Source: Pseudaestuariivita atlantica (GTDB lineage: Bacteria > Pseudomonadota > Alphaproteobacteria > Rhodobacterales > Rhodobacteraceae). From it: a stretch of DNA of 64,000 nucleotides. Location of the stretch: assembly GCF_001205715.1 (NCBI RefSeq), contig NZ_AQQZ01000003.1:124001-188000 (forward strand), read 5' to 3'. A program made the translations under genes and the position numbers. Positions within the stretch are counted from its first letter, which is position 1, and every line of letters starts with the position of its first letter. The notes beneath the pieces were generated by a model. The model was not told the origin of the DNA, did not search any database, and saw only the letters and a program-made list of their open reading frames with translations. Shown piece after piece: positions 17,812 through 26,145 of this stretch.

Positions 17812-17861
17812 TTTGGGATGATGTCCCAAATTTTCTACCAAATACAGTCAAAATTGGGATC
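17812..17861. promoter_or_regulatory. Candidate Lrp operator
   Basis: TTTGGGA (17812-17818) and TCCCAAA (17824-17830) form a perfect seven-base inverted repeat separated by TGATG, starting one base after the Lrp start codon side and continuing into an AT-rich stretch with a further half-site AATTGGGAT (17852-17860). The location between divergent genes fits an autoregulatory site. Binding is inferred. Confidence 0.5.
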
Positions 17862-17915
17862 AGACCTGGATCAGTTCGGATAGACACCGCAATACCACTT
17901 TGTCGGAGGACACCC

Positions 17916-18119
17916 ATGCTTCGCGCGTTCACAAGCCATCCCGCCTCGGTCGGGGAAACCTATTTCGAACATATGCGCGTGGCCTTCGGCTTCGCGGGCG
18001 CGCTGGCGCTTGCCGCCGGAGCGGCGGCGATCCATGCGGTGATCCCGGCGCTTTGCGAAAAGACCGCCAGCCGCAGGATCGCGGCCCTGCATGCGCGGCT
18101 CAGCCGGCGCACCAGCTGA
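17916..18119 (+). CDS. Small DUF6356-like membrane protein
   Basis: A 67-residue protein, MLRAFTSHPASVGETYFEH at the start, one membrane segment around FGFAGALALAAGAAAIHAVIP, and a basic tail with KTAS. The HPxSVGExYxEH opening followed by one helix and an HAxxP motif is, to my knowledge, the pattern of a small uncharacterised family (DUF6356). Start supported by CGGAGGA. It is divergent from the Lrp gene. Confidence 0.68.
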   Translation: MLRAFTSHPASVGETYFEHMRVAFGFAGALALAAGAAAIHAVIPALCEKTASRRIAALHARLSRRTS

Positions 18120-18213
18120 TACCGGCGGTCCATCGCCCGGCAAGGCCGGTTCGGCGCTTGCAACCATTCCCGCCCACACGCGATAAGGAGGCAAGCCTAC
18201 GGGGAGCGTGAAG

Positions 18214-19281
18214 ATGGGTTTGCCGGTTACCGACCAACTGAAATACTGGGGCATCGCGGCGATCGTCTTCTGCGTGATCCTGTGGTTTCTCGGCGACGTG
18301 CTTCTGCCCTTCGTCTTGGGCGGCGCGATTGCCTATTGCCTCGACCCGGTCGCGGATCGGCTGGAGACGTGGGGCCTGTCGCGCGCCGCCGCCACTGCGA
18401 TCATCACGCTGGGCGGCGTGCTGGTGTTCGTGGTGCTGTTCCTGCTGGTGGTGCCGTTGCTGGTCGAACAGGCGGTCCAGCTTTTCAACACCGCGCCGCA
18501 ACTGTTCAACGACCTGCGCGATTTCCTGACGATGCGGTTCCCGGACCTGATGGTCGAGGGCAGCACCATCCGGCAGACCCTCGCCACCGTCGGCGAGACG
18601 ATCAAGAGCCGGGGCGGCGAGTTGCTGAACTCTGTTCTGTCCTCGGCGGCGGGGCTTCTGAACATCGTGATGCTGTTCGTGATCGTGCCGGTCGTCGCCG
18701 TGTACCTGCTGCTGGACTGGGACCGCATGATCGCCAAGTTCGAGGACATGCTGCCGCGCGACCACGCGCCCGTCATCATCGACCTCGCCCACCAGATCGA
18801 CGACACGCTTGCCTCGTTCATCCGGGGCATGGGGTCGGTCTGCGTGATTCTCGGGACCTATTACGCCGTGGCGCTGATGCTGGTCGGGCTGCAATTCGGG
18901 TTGGTCGTGGGCTTCGTCGCGGGACTTGTGACCTTCATCCCCTATGTCGGCGCGATCTTCGGCGGGGCGCTGGCCGTGGGGCTGGCGCTGTTCCAGTTCT
19001 GGGGTGACTGGGTGTCGATCGGGATCGTCGCGGCGATCTTCGTCATCGGCCAGATGGTCGAGGGCAACATCCTGACGCCCAAGCTGGTCGGCTCGTCCGT
19101 GGGGCTGCACCCGGTGTGGCTGCTGCTGGCGCTGTCGGTCTTCGGCACGCTGTTCGGGTTCGTGGGCCTGCTGGTCGCGGTCCCGCTGGCCGCCGCGCTG
19201 GGCGTGATCGCGCGCTTCGCCCTCGATCAATACAAGAGCAGTCGCCTCTATCGCGGCGTGACGCTCAACGACGAGGACTGA
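18214..19281 (+). CDS. AI-2E family (PerM-like) transporter
   Basis: A 355-residue polytopic membrane protein with about seven to eight helices and the family hallmark near the C-terminus (EGNILTPKLVGSSVGLHPVWLLL, read here by its EGN-LTPK-VG pattern). Members export autoinducer-like molecules or act as Na/H antiporters; the substrate here is unknown. The ATG is preferred over a GTG two codons upstream because GGGGAG is spaced seven bases from it. It ends six bases before the coding sequence of hdaA, in the same frame, so the two are coupled. Confidence 0.87.
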   Translation: MGLPVTDQLKYWGIAAIVFCVILWFLGDVLLPFVLGGAIAYCLDPVADRLETWGLSRAAATAIITLGGVLVFVVLFLLVVPLLVEQAVQLFNTAPQLFNDLRDFLTMRFPDLMVEGSTIRQTLATVGETIKSRGGELLNSVLSSAAGLLNIVMLFVIVPVVAVYLLLDWDRMIAKFEDMLPRDHAPVIIDLAHQIDDTLASFIRGMGSVCVILGTYYAVALMLVGLQFGLVVGFVAGLVTFIPYVGAIFGGALAVGLALFQFWGDWVSIGIVAAIFVIGQMVEGNILTPKLVGSSVGLHPVWLLLALSVFGTLFGFVGLLVAVPLAAALGVIARFALDQYKSSRLYRGVTLNDED

Positions 19282-19284
19282 GCG

Positions 19285-19968
19285 CTGGACCGTCAACTGC
19301 ATTTCGACCTGCCCCGGCGGGAGGCGCTTGGCCGCGCCGATTTCGTCGTGGCCGAGGCGAACGCGCTGGCGCTGGCGCTGATCGACCGTCCCGGCGACTG
19401 GCCGCAGGGGCGGCTGGTGCTGACCGGCCCGGAAGGCGCCGGCAAGAGCCACCTTGTACGGGTCTGGGCGGCCTCGGGCGGGGCGACGATCCTGCCCGCG
19501 ACCGACCTGCCAGATGCCGACATCCCGCGCCTCGCCGCCGGTGACACGGCGGTGGAGGACCTCGACCGATCCGCCGGGCAGCGCGCAGTCGAAGAGGCGA
19601 TGTTCCACCTTCTGAACCTCGCCGCGGCAGAGGGCGGGCGCGTGCTGGTGACCGCGCGCACGCCGCCGCGCGACTGGGGTCTCACCCTTCCCGACCTTCT
19701 CAGCCGGATCAGCGCGGCGCAGGTCGCCCGGATCGAGGCGCCCGACGACACGTTGTTGAGCGCCGTCCTGATGAAGCATTTCGCCGACCGCCAGCTTGCC
19801 CCGACGCCCGACGCGATGGCGTGGCTGCTGACCCGGCTCGCCCGGCGGTTCGACGCGGTGGCGGAGGCGGCGGAGCGGCTCGACCGGATGGCGCTGGCCT
19901 CGGGGCGGTCGATCAACCGCGCGTTGGTGCGCGACCTTGCCGCCACGGCGCCGCACCTGTTCGAGTGA
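19285..19968 (+). CDS. hdaA: DnaA-homologous regulatory protein HdaA
   Basis: A 227-residue AAA+ protein related to DnaA domain III and the E. coli Hda protein, which inactivates DnaA-ATP after initiation. Walker A is LTGPEGAGKSHLVRVW. The N-terminal text RQLHFDLPRREALGRADFVV contains the expected clamp-binding-type QL-FDLP segment (Hda proteins bind the beta clamp there). That segment requires a start upstream of the first ATG/GTG; the only candidate after the preceding TGA is CTG at the given start (or GCG before it). The gene is immediately downstream of the permease gene, in the same frame. Confidence 0.85.
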   Translation: MDRQLHFDLPRREALGRADFVVAEANALALALIDRPGDWPQGRLVLTGPEGAGKSHLVRVWAASGGATILPATDLPDADIPRLAAGDTAVEDLDRSAGQRAVEEAMFHLLNLAAAEGGRVLVTARTPPRDWGLTLPDLLSRISAAQVARIEAPDDTLLSAVLMKHFADRQLAPTPDAMAWLLTRLARRFDAVAEAAERLDRMALASGRSINRALVRDLAATAPHLFE

Positions 19969-20024
19969 CACCCCTTCAGGTTTCCGCCAAGACGCGGTAA
20001 TCTCGTCATGTTTCCGATACATCC

Positions 20025-22214
20025 ATGACCGATAGACGCGCCATGACGCATTCCGATTTCCTGTCCGCCCCGTTCCCGCCAGCCGTGGACCTGCCGGATC
20101 TCGACCCGAAAGGGCCGGGTCGGTTCCACAACCGCGAACTCAGCTGGCTGGGGTTCAACTGGCGCGTGGTGGAGGAAGCGCAGAACCCGCGCGTGCCGCT
20201 GCTGGAACGGCTGCGGTTCCTGTCGATCTCGGCCTCGAACCTCGATGAATTCTACACCGTGCGCGTCGCGGGCCTGCGCGAACTGGCCCATGCGGGCAAC
20301 ACCACGCCCGCCGCCGACGGCCTGTCCCCCGCCGAGCAACTGGTGCTCATCAACGAGGACGCCCGCAACCTGCTGGCCCAGCAGCAGGTCGTGCTGGCCA
20401 CCCTGACGGCCGAGATGTCGGCCGAGAACATCCATATTCTCGGGCGTCACGACCTGACGGACGAGGACCTGCCGCACCTTGAGGACGTGTTCCTTTCAGG
20501 CGTCTTCCCGGTCCTGTCGCCGCTGGCGATCGACCCCGCGCACCCCTTCCCGTTCATCCCCAACACCGGCTATTCGCTGGCGCTGCAACTGGAACGCAAG
20601 TCCGACAAGCGCCCCCTGCAGGCTCTGCTGCCGATCCCCGGCCAGATCGACCGCTTCGTCGCGCTGAAATCCGGATCGGGCCATTCCTTCCTGCCGCTTG
20701 AAGAGCTGCTGCTTCTGTTCATCGACCGGCTGTTTCCCGGCTACACGCTGAAATCGCATTTCGATTTCCGCGTCCTGCGCGACAGCGATCTGGAGGTCGA
20801 GGAAGAGGCCGAGGACCTTGTCCGCGAGTTCGAGGTCGCGCTGAAGCGCCGCCGCCGGGGCGAGGTCGTGCGCCTGACCGTCAGCAAGGGCGCGGGCGGG
20901 GACCTGAAACAGGTGGTGATGGACGAACTGGACGTGACCGAGGCCGAGGTTGTCGAACTGGACGGCATGATCGGCCTTGCCGACCTGAAGGAACTGGTGA
21001 TCGACGCCCGGCCCGACCTGTTGTGGCCCACCTTCTCTCCGCGCGTGCCGGAACGGGTGCAGGATCACGACGGCGACATGTTCGCCGCGATCCGCCAGAA
21101 GGACATGCTGCTGCACCACCCGTACGAGACCTTCGACATGGTGATCCGCTTCCTGCAGCAGGCGGCGCGTGATCCGAACGTGGTGGCGATCAAGCAGACG
21201 CTCTACCGCACCTCGTCGGACAGCCCCGTCGTGCAGGCGCTGTGCGAGGCCGCCGAAGACGGCAAGTCGGTCACCGCGCTGGTAGAGTTGAAGGCGCGGT
21301 TCGACGAGGCCGCAAACATCCGCCAGTCCCGCAAGCTGGAACGCGCGGGCGCGACGGTGGTGTACGGGTTCCTCGACCTCAAGACGCATGCCAAGATTTC
21401 CACCGTGGTGCGGCGCGAGGGATCGAAACTGGTGACCTACACCCATTACGGCACCGGCAACTACCACCCGATCACCGCAAAGATCTACACCGACCTGTCG
21501 CTGTTCACCTGCGACCCGGCGCTGGGGCGGGACGCGACCAAGGTGTTCAACTACCTGTCCGGCTACGCCCAGCCCGAGGCACTGGAAAACCTCGCCATCT
21601 CGCCCACCTCGCTCAAACCGCGGCTGCTCGATTGCATCGCGGCGGAGTCCGAGGCCGCCCGCGCCGGCAAACCGGCGGCGATCTGGGCCAAGATGAACTC
21701 GCTGATCGACCCCGAGGTGATCGACGCGCTGTACGCCGCCAGCCAGGCCGGGGTCGAGATCAGCCTCGTGATCCGCGGCATCTGCGGCCTGCGGCCCGGC
21801 ATCAAGGGGTTGAGCGAGACCATCCGCGTCAAGTCCATCGTGGGCCGGTTTCTCGAACATTCGCGCATCGTCTGCTTTGCCAACGGCTCCAAGCTGCCGT
21901 CGAAACGGGCGCGCGTCTTCATTTCCTCGGCGGACTGGATGGGCCGCAACCTCAACCGCCGGGTTGAAACGCTGGTCGAGATCACCAACGACACGGTGAA
22001 GGCGCAGATCGTCAGCCAGATCATGGCGGCGAACCTCGCCGACGTGGCGCAGTCGTGGATCATGGCGCCCGACGGCTCCTTTACCCGGCCCGAGATCGAG
22101 GAAGGCACCTTCGCCTTCAACTGTCACAAGTTCTTCATGGAAAACCCGTCCCTGTCGGGCCGCGGATCGGCGGGGGCCAGGGATGTGCCCAAACTGACCC
22201 ATACCGACGAGTGA
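20025..22214 (+). CDS. ppk: Polyphosphate kinase 1
   Basis: Reversibly synthesises polyphosphate from ATP. The 729-residue protein opens, after a 35-residue tail, with the PPK1 N-domain (RFHNRELSWLGFNWRVVEEA, SISASNLDEFYTVRVAGL) and has both phospholipase-D-like C-domains: QTLYRTSSDSPVV, ARFDEAANI, and KTHAKISTVVRRE with the presumed phosphohistidine, plus SSADWMGRNLNRR. Two ATGs, 18 bases apart, are possible starts; neither has a good ribosome-binding site. It is followed by ppx, a usual alphaproteobacterial pairing. Confidence 0.96.
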   Translation: MTDRRAMTHSDFLSAPFPPAVDLPDLDPKGPGRFHNRELSWLGFNWRVVEEAQNPRVPLLERLRFLSISASNLDEFYTVRVAGLRELAHAGNTTPAADGLSPAEQLVLINEDARNLLAQQQVVLATLTAEMSAENIHILGRHDLTDEDLPHLEDVFLSGVFPVLSPLAIDPAHPFPFIPNTGYSLALQLERKSDKRPLQALLPIPGQIDRFVALKSGSGHSFLPLEELLLLFIDRLFPGYTLKSHFDFRVLRDSDLEVEEEAEDLVREFEVALKRRRRGEVVRLTVSKGAGGDLKQVVMDELDVTEAEVVELDGMIGLADLKELVIDARPDLLWPTFSPRVPERVQDHDGDMFAAIRQKDMLLHHPYETFDMVIRFLQQAARDPNVVAIKQTLYRTSSDSPVVQALCEAAEDGKSVTALVELKARFDEAANIRQSRKLERAGATVVYGFLDLKTHAKISTVVRREGSKLVTYTHYGTGNYHPITAKIYTDLSLFTCDPALGRDATKVFNYLSGYAQPEALENLAISPTSLKPRLLDCIAAESEAARAGKPAAIWAKMNSLIDPEVIDALYAASQAGVEISLVIRGICGLRPGIKGLSETIRVKSIVGRFLEHSRIVCFANGSKLPSKRARVFISSADWMGRNLNRRVETLVEITNDTVKAQIVSQIMAANLADVAQSWIMAPDGSFTRPEIEEGTFAFNCHKFFMENPSLSGRGSAGARDVPKLTHTDE

Positions 22215-22289
22215 CGCGCCGGGGCGCGCTCGGCGATTGACCGGCCCGCCCGGCTTGGGCATGGTCGGGCCGACCGGGACGAGGAGCGC

Positions 22290-23834
22290 ATGGACGGCAC
22301 GGCAGAGACCAGCGATGCGGATTGGGGCCCGTTCGGGCGTCCGCTGTTCAACGATCCGGCGTCGCGCAAGCTGTCGCGGGTGGGTGTCGTGGACGTGGGG
22401 TCGAACTCGGTCCGGCTGGTCGTCTTCGACGGCGCGGCGCGCAGCCCGGCCTATTTCTACAACGAAAAGATCATGTGTGCGCTGGGCGACGGCGTGTCCG
22501 AGACGGGGTACCTGAACCCGCAGGGCCGCGTGCGCGCGCTGGCCGCGATGCAGCGCTTCCGCAGGCTTGCCGACGGGATGGGGCTGGAACCGCTGACCGC
22601 CGTAGCGACCGCCGCGATGCGGGACGCCACCGACGGCGCCGAATTCGCCGCCGAGATCGAGCGTGAAACCGGCGTGAAGGTCTGGATCATCGACGGCGAG
22701 GAAGAGGCGCGGCTGTCGGCGCAGGGCGTGCTGCTGGGCTGGCCGGGATCCTACGGCCTTGTCTGCGACATCGGCGGGTCGTCGATGGAACTGGCAGAAA
22801 TCAACGACGGGCAGGTCGGCAAGCGGGTGACGTCCGACCTTGGCCCGCTGAAACTGCGTGGCCTGAAGGGTGGCAAGCGCGGGCGCAAGGCCGCGATCAA
22901 GGAGCGCGTTGCCGCTCTCAGCACGTTCATGGGGCCGCAATCGAACCGGCTGTTCCTTGTCGGCGGGTCGTGGCGGGCGCTGGCGCGGATCGACATGTAC
23001 CGCCGCGCCTACCCGCTGCACGTCCAGCACGAATACCGCATGTCGCGCCGCGACGTGATCGCGACCGCCAAGATGATCGACACCGCCGATCTGGAAGAAT
23101 TGCGGCTGGCCTGCGGCATCTCCGCCGCCCGGATGGAGCTGGTGCCCTACGCCGCCGAGGTGCTGAAAGAGGTGCTCGCCACCTTCAAGCCGCACGACAT
23201 CGCGCTGTCCTCCTACGGCATCCGCGAGGGCCTGCTGTACGAACAGATGCCCCAGCGCGTGCGCGACCGCGACCCGCTGATCGAGGCATGCCAGTTCGCC
23301 GAGGCCAAGGACGCGCGGCTGCCGGGCTTTGGCAAGACGCTTTACCATTTCGTGCGCCCGATCTTCAAAGCCACCAGCGACGAACGGCGGCGGATCATCA
23401 AGGCGGCCTGCCTGCTGCACGATGTCAGCTGGCGCGCGCATCCCGATTACCGGGCCGACATCTGTTTCGACAACGCCACCCGCGCCAACCTGGGCGGGTT
23501 GCGGCATTTCGAACGGGTCTACCTTGGCGTCGCGCTGATGTACCGCTACCGCAACAAGCCCGACGGCGCGCCCTTCACCACCTTCGTCGACCTCCTGTCC
23601 GAGGCCGACCGTCACGAGGCCGAGGTTCTGGGCAAGGCGATGCGGTTCGGCGCGATGCTGTGGATGTCGCGCGATACGCGCATGGGCGCCTTCAGCTGGG
23701 CACCCAAGAAGAAGGTGCTGAAGCTCGAACTCAGCCCCGACAGCTGGCCGCTTTTCGGCGAGGTCGCGCAGGCGCGGCTCAACTCGCTGGGCGACGCGCT
23801 GGGCGCGACGGTGAGCGTGCAGCTTGAACGCTGA
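22290..23834 (+). CDS. ppx: Exopolyphosphatase (Ppx/GppA family)
   Basis: A 514-residue member of the ASKHA fold: GVVDVGSNSVRLVVFDG as phosphate 1 motif, AVATAAMRDATDG, and DIGGSSMELAEI as phosphate 2 motif, then a C-terminal HD-like helical region (IKAACLLHDVSWRAHPDY). It degrades polyphosphate or pppGpp. Coupled function with ppk upstream, 75 bases away, suggests a polyphosphate turnover unit. Its stop codon is immediately followed by the stop codon of the convergent SRAP gene, with no bases between. Confidence 0.93.
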   Translation: MDGTAETSDADWGPFGRPLFNDPASRKLSRVGVVDVGSNSVRLVVFDGAARSPAYFYNEKIMCALGDGVSETGYLNPQGRVRALAAMQRFRRLADGMGLEPLTAVATAAMRDATDGAEFAAEIERETGVKVWIIDGEEEARLSAQGVLLGWPGSYGLVCDIGGSSMELAEINDGQVGKRVTSDLGPLKLRGLKGGKRGRKAAIKERVAALSTFMGPQSNRLFLVGGSWRALARIDMYRRAYPLHVQHEYRMSRRDVIATAKMIDTADLEELRLACGISAARMELVPYAAEVLKEVLATFKPHDIALSSYGIREGLLYEQMPQRVRDRDPLIEACQFAEAKDARLPGFGKTLYHFVRPIFKATSDERRRIIKAACLLHDVSWRAHPDYRADICFDNATRANLGGLRHFERVYLGVALMYRYRNKPDGAPFTTFVDLLSEADRHEAEVLGKAMRFGAMLWMSRDTRMGAFSWAPKKKVLKLELSPDSWPLFGEVAQARLNSLGDALGATVSVQLER

Positions 23835-24500
23835 CTAGGCCTCGATCGGTTCGATCAGGTGCGGGCCGCTGGCGCGGTTCGAATTCACCGCCCGGTCCAC
23901 CCGGTGGAACCGCAGCGCGCCTTCGGGCGCGGCCCGCATCAGCCGCGCGGCGCCCTTGCCTTCCTCTCCCAGCCACAGGCCCCAGTCGGCGGGGTCGAGG
24001 ATCACGGGCATCCGGTGATGGATCGACCCGATCTGTTCGTTGGCGCCGGTGGTCACGATGGCACAACTGCGTACCGGGCTGTCGCCCCTGGTCCAGTCCT
24101 GCCAGACCCCGGCAAAGACCATCGGTTCGCCATCCGCGCGGGTGATGTACCACGGCAGGCGGTTGCCCTCGGCATCCTTGGTCCATTCGTAGAACCCCGT
24201 GGCCGGGATCAGGCAGCGCCGGTCCCGCGCCGCCGAGCGAAAGGCGGGTTTCTCGGCGATGGTCTCGGCGCGGGCATTGATCAGAAGCGGGCCGTCCGTC
24301 GGCGTCTTGTACCAGTGCGGCAGGAACCCCCAGCGCATCGACACCAGCCGCCGCCCGGTTTCGTCCGACATCGCGGCATGCACCTGCACCGTCGGGCACA
24401 CGTTGTAATTCGGCACGTGCGGCAGGTCGTTGGAGGGCTGGGCGTCGAACAGCTGCGCCATGGCGTCGGGCGGCAGGGTGATCGCGAACCGTCCGCACAT
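23835..24500 (-). CDS. SRAP (YedK/HMCES) domain protein, abasic-site shield
   Basis: A 221-residue protein that starts MCGRFAIT; Cys2, exposed after Met removal, is the residue that crosslinks to abasic sites in single-stranded DNA. Other conserved SRAP residues are present: NARAETIAEKPAFR, RCLIPATGFYEW (Glu) and HHRMPVIL (His). A 17-codon open frame ends four bases before the ATG and may couple translation (separate entry). Convergent with ppx. Confidence 0.93.
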   Translation of the reverse strand: MCGRFAITLPPDAMAQLFDAQPSNDLPHVPNYNVCPTVQVHAAMSDETGRRLVSMRWGFLPHWYKTPTDGPLLINARAETIAEKPAFRSAARDRRCLIPATGFYEWTKDAEGNRLPWYITRADGEPMVFAGVWQDWTRGDSPVRSCAIVTTGANEQIGSIHHRMPVILDPADWGLWLGEEGKGAARLMRAAPEGALRFHRVDRAVNSNRASGPHLIEPIEA

Positions 24501-24503
24501 GGC

Positions 24504-24557
24504 TCAGCCCCCCGCCCGTGCGCGGCTGGTCAGTGTCTGGTTGGTACGGGTCGGCAT
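24504..24557 (-). CDS. Possible 17-residue leader ORF upstream of the SRAP gene
   Basis: ATG with AAAGGA seven bases upstream opens a frame encoding MPTRTNQTLTSRARAGG, whose TGA stands three bases before the SRAP start codon. The SRAP gene itself has only a poor G-rich ribosome-binding sequence, which lies inside this frame, so translational coupling is plausible. The peptide resembles nothing I know and could be fortuitous. Confidence 0.35.
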   Translation of the reverse strand: MPTRTNQTLTSRARAGG

Positions 24558-24624
24558 CGGCGCATCCTTTCAACGCCAGCCTGAGCCAGCGCGCGGAGCG
24601 ATGCAAGCGCGGGGCGCGCGGTGT

Positions 24625-25455
24625 TCAGCGGAAGGGCTGGCCCGCGCGCAGAAGCGTCTTGTGATAGGGCCGCAGGTCATCCAGCTGGCAGAACCCGGTC
24701 GCACGCGCCGCTTCCAGCGCCGGACCCATCTTGCGGCCTAGGTGTTCGTAGACCAGCCGCGACACGCGCAGGCCCGACACGCCCTCGCGCACGGTGCGCG
24801 CGGCATAGCCTTCCCAGTAATTGTTCTCGAACGACGGGACGCGGGCGAGGAAGTTGAACGAACAGGTCATCGCGTTGCGCCGCGATACCAGCGCCGCGAT
24901 CCCGCCTTCCTGCGGCAGAAGGAACCCGCGATATTCGCGCGCCCGCACGTCCAGCGGCAGGCCCTGCTGTGCCATTGCCGCCTTGGGCTCCATCCCGCGC
25001 AGAAGCGCGTAATTGGCCGCGCGATAGACATAGATCATGCCCTGCACGTAGGACCCATCATCCACGAAACTCTGCCGCGAGAAGCGGTAGAAGCCCGACG
25101 GAAACTCGTCCTCGCTGAGCTTGGTGAAGCCCGAGCCCACGAATTCCTTGAGATCGGGGTGGTGCAGAACGTCGCTTTCGTCCTGACGCATATCCGCAAC
25201 AGGTTCGAGCAATATCCGCGCGTCCACGTCGAAGAACTGGCAGATGCGGTGCAGCACGTCCGGCCGCGGGAAGCTTTCGCCCGAAAGGTAGCGGTTGAAC
25301 TGCGTGCGGTTTATCCCCAGCTCCCGGCACAGGGCCGAGATCGAAGGCGCATCCTGACACAGAATCCGGAGATTTTCGCCCAGCATATTGCGCAATTCGG
25401 ACGGATTGGGTGCCGTTTCGCGCGACTGGGACGTCGGCCGTGACAGATTCGCCAT
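24625..25455 (-). CDS. XRE-family transcriptional regulator with a long C-terminal domain
   Basis: A 276-residue regulator. Residues about 25-75 form a Cro/C1-type helix-turn-helix (LGENLRILCQ, SISALCRELGINRTQFNRYL, SFPRPDVLHRICQFFDV). The about 190-residue C-terminal part has no domain I recognise; FYRFSRQSFVDDGSYVQGMIYVYR and REYRGFLLPQEGGIAALVSRRN suggest a beta-rich sensor. Three possible starts (TTG, GTG, ATG) lie within nine bases, with AAGGAG upstream; ATG is used here. The upstream region carries a row of GCGTCA/TGACGC half-sites, probably its operator. Confidence 0.8.
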   Translation of the reverse strand: MANLSRPTSQSRETAPNPSELRNMLGENLRILCQDAPSISALCRELGINRTQFNRYLSGESFPRPDVLHRICQFFDVDARILLEPVADMRQDESDVLHHPDLKEFVGSGFTKLSEDEFPSGFYRFSRQSFVDDGSYVQGMIYVYRAANYALLRGMEPKAAMAQQGLPLDVRAREYRGFLLPQEGGIAALVSRRNAMTCSFNFLARVPSFENNYWEGYAARTVREGVSGLRVSRLVYEHLGRKMGPALEAARATGFCQLDDLRPYHKTLLRAGQPFR

Positions 25456-25534
25456 CACCAATGCGGGCTCCTTGCAATTTTCTTAGCGGTTGCACGGATG
25501 TGTACCAATCAAACTATACAAACGCATCTCTTTA

Positions 25535-25562
25535 GCGTCAACAATGACGCGATATCGCGTCA
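25535..25562. promoter_or_regulatory. Palindromic operator array upstream of the XRE gene
   Basis: GCGTCA-ACAA-TGACGC-GATATC-GCGTCA: three half-sites in alternating orientation, the right pair forming a perfect 18-base palindrome (25545-25562) and the left pair a second inverted repeat sharing the middle half-site. It lies in an AT-rich 200-base spacer between the divergent XRE gene and a small gene, as expected for an autoregulatory operator. Confidence 0.55.
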
Positions 25563-25667
25563 CCCGGCATTTTTGCCTGACACAAACCGCCCAAGGCTGT
25601 CCGGGATGCTGTGTATCGAATTACGTCAAATTGTTTGAACATCCTCAGGGTCGAAGGGATGGGACTT

Positions 25668-26066
25668 ATGGCACAGAACAGGATGATAGGTGTGGTGCTT
25701 TGGTGCGATGCTGCGCAATCCAAGGCCGTGATCTGGTGCGAGGATCATGGCAAGCTGGCCTATTACACGCCGGACCACGCGTCGATCCATGACGGGTCGC
25801 TCGTGGATACGGTGACCGGGCTCGATGCCGGTGATCTCATCCGTTTCGAGCTGAGCGAAAGCGAACAATTGCGGTTCGCCCACAATCCCGAGGTTCTCTC
25901 CGACCTTGCCTATCCCGCGCTGGCAAACACGCTGAAATCGGTTCGGGCCGATGAAGGCGCCAGCACGCCGCCGTTCGACGGCGGCGCCTATCCGGCCCCG
26001 GCCAACTCCGATTCGGTCATCGATTTTTCCAAAGCCCATTGCGCGCGAAACCGCGCGACCGCCTGA
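25668..26066 (+). CDS. Conserved hypothetical protein, small beta-rich domain
   Basis: A 132-residue cytoplasmic protein. The first 70 residues (MIGVVLWCDAAQSKAVIWCE, then LAYYTPDH, then GDLIRFELSES) alternate short strands in the manner of an OB or cold-shock-like barrel, but I cannot assign a family; the C-terminal third is Pro/Ala/Ser rich and probably disordered. ATG of MAQNRM is preferred because GAAGGG is nine bases upstream; an ATG three codons earlier is the alternative. It is divergent from the XRE regulator and likely controlled by it. Confidence 0.65.
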   Translation: MAQNRMIGVVLWCDAAQSKAVIWCEDHGKLAYYTPDHASIHDGSLVDTVTGLDAGDLIRFELSESEQLRFAHNPEVLSDLAYPALANTLKSVRADEGASTPPFDGGAYPAPANSDSVIDFSKAHCARNRATA

Positions 26067-26110
26067 GCACCCCTATCAGGCGCCCCACTCACGGGGGTTT
26101 TGGCGGAGTT

Positions 26111-26126
26111 CCGGGGCCGGCCCCGG
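26111..26126. terminator. GC-rich palindrome between convergent genes
   Basis: CCGGGGCCGGCCCCGG is a perfect 16-base palindrome between the hypothetical gene (+) and ilvH (-). A weak CCCC-N6-GGGGGTTTT structure just to its left (26083-26101) could serve as the plus-strand terminator. Neither is a textbook terminator. Confidence 0.35.
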
Positions 26127-26145
26127 CCCGTTCGTGACAGTCCCG

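Noticed and set aside
18100-20022. 640-codon frame opposite the AI-2E permease and hdaA
   Set aside because: Basic low-complexity translation, opposite two conserved genes.
20496-23615. 1039-codon minus-strand frame opposite ppk and ppx
   Set aside because: Length results from high GC; low-complexity composition, no ribosome-binding site, and two conserved genes occupy the other strand.
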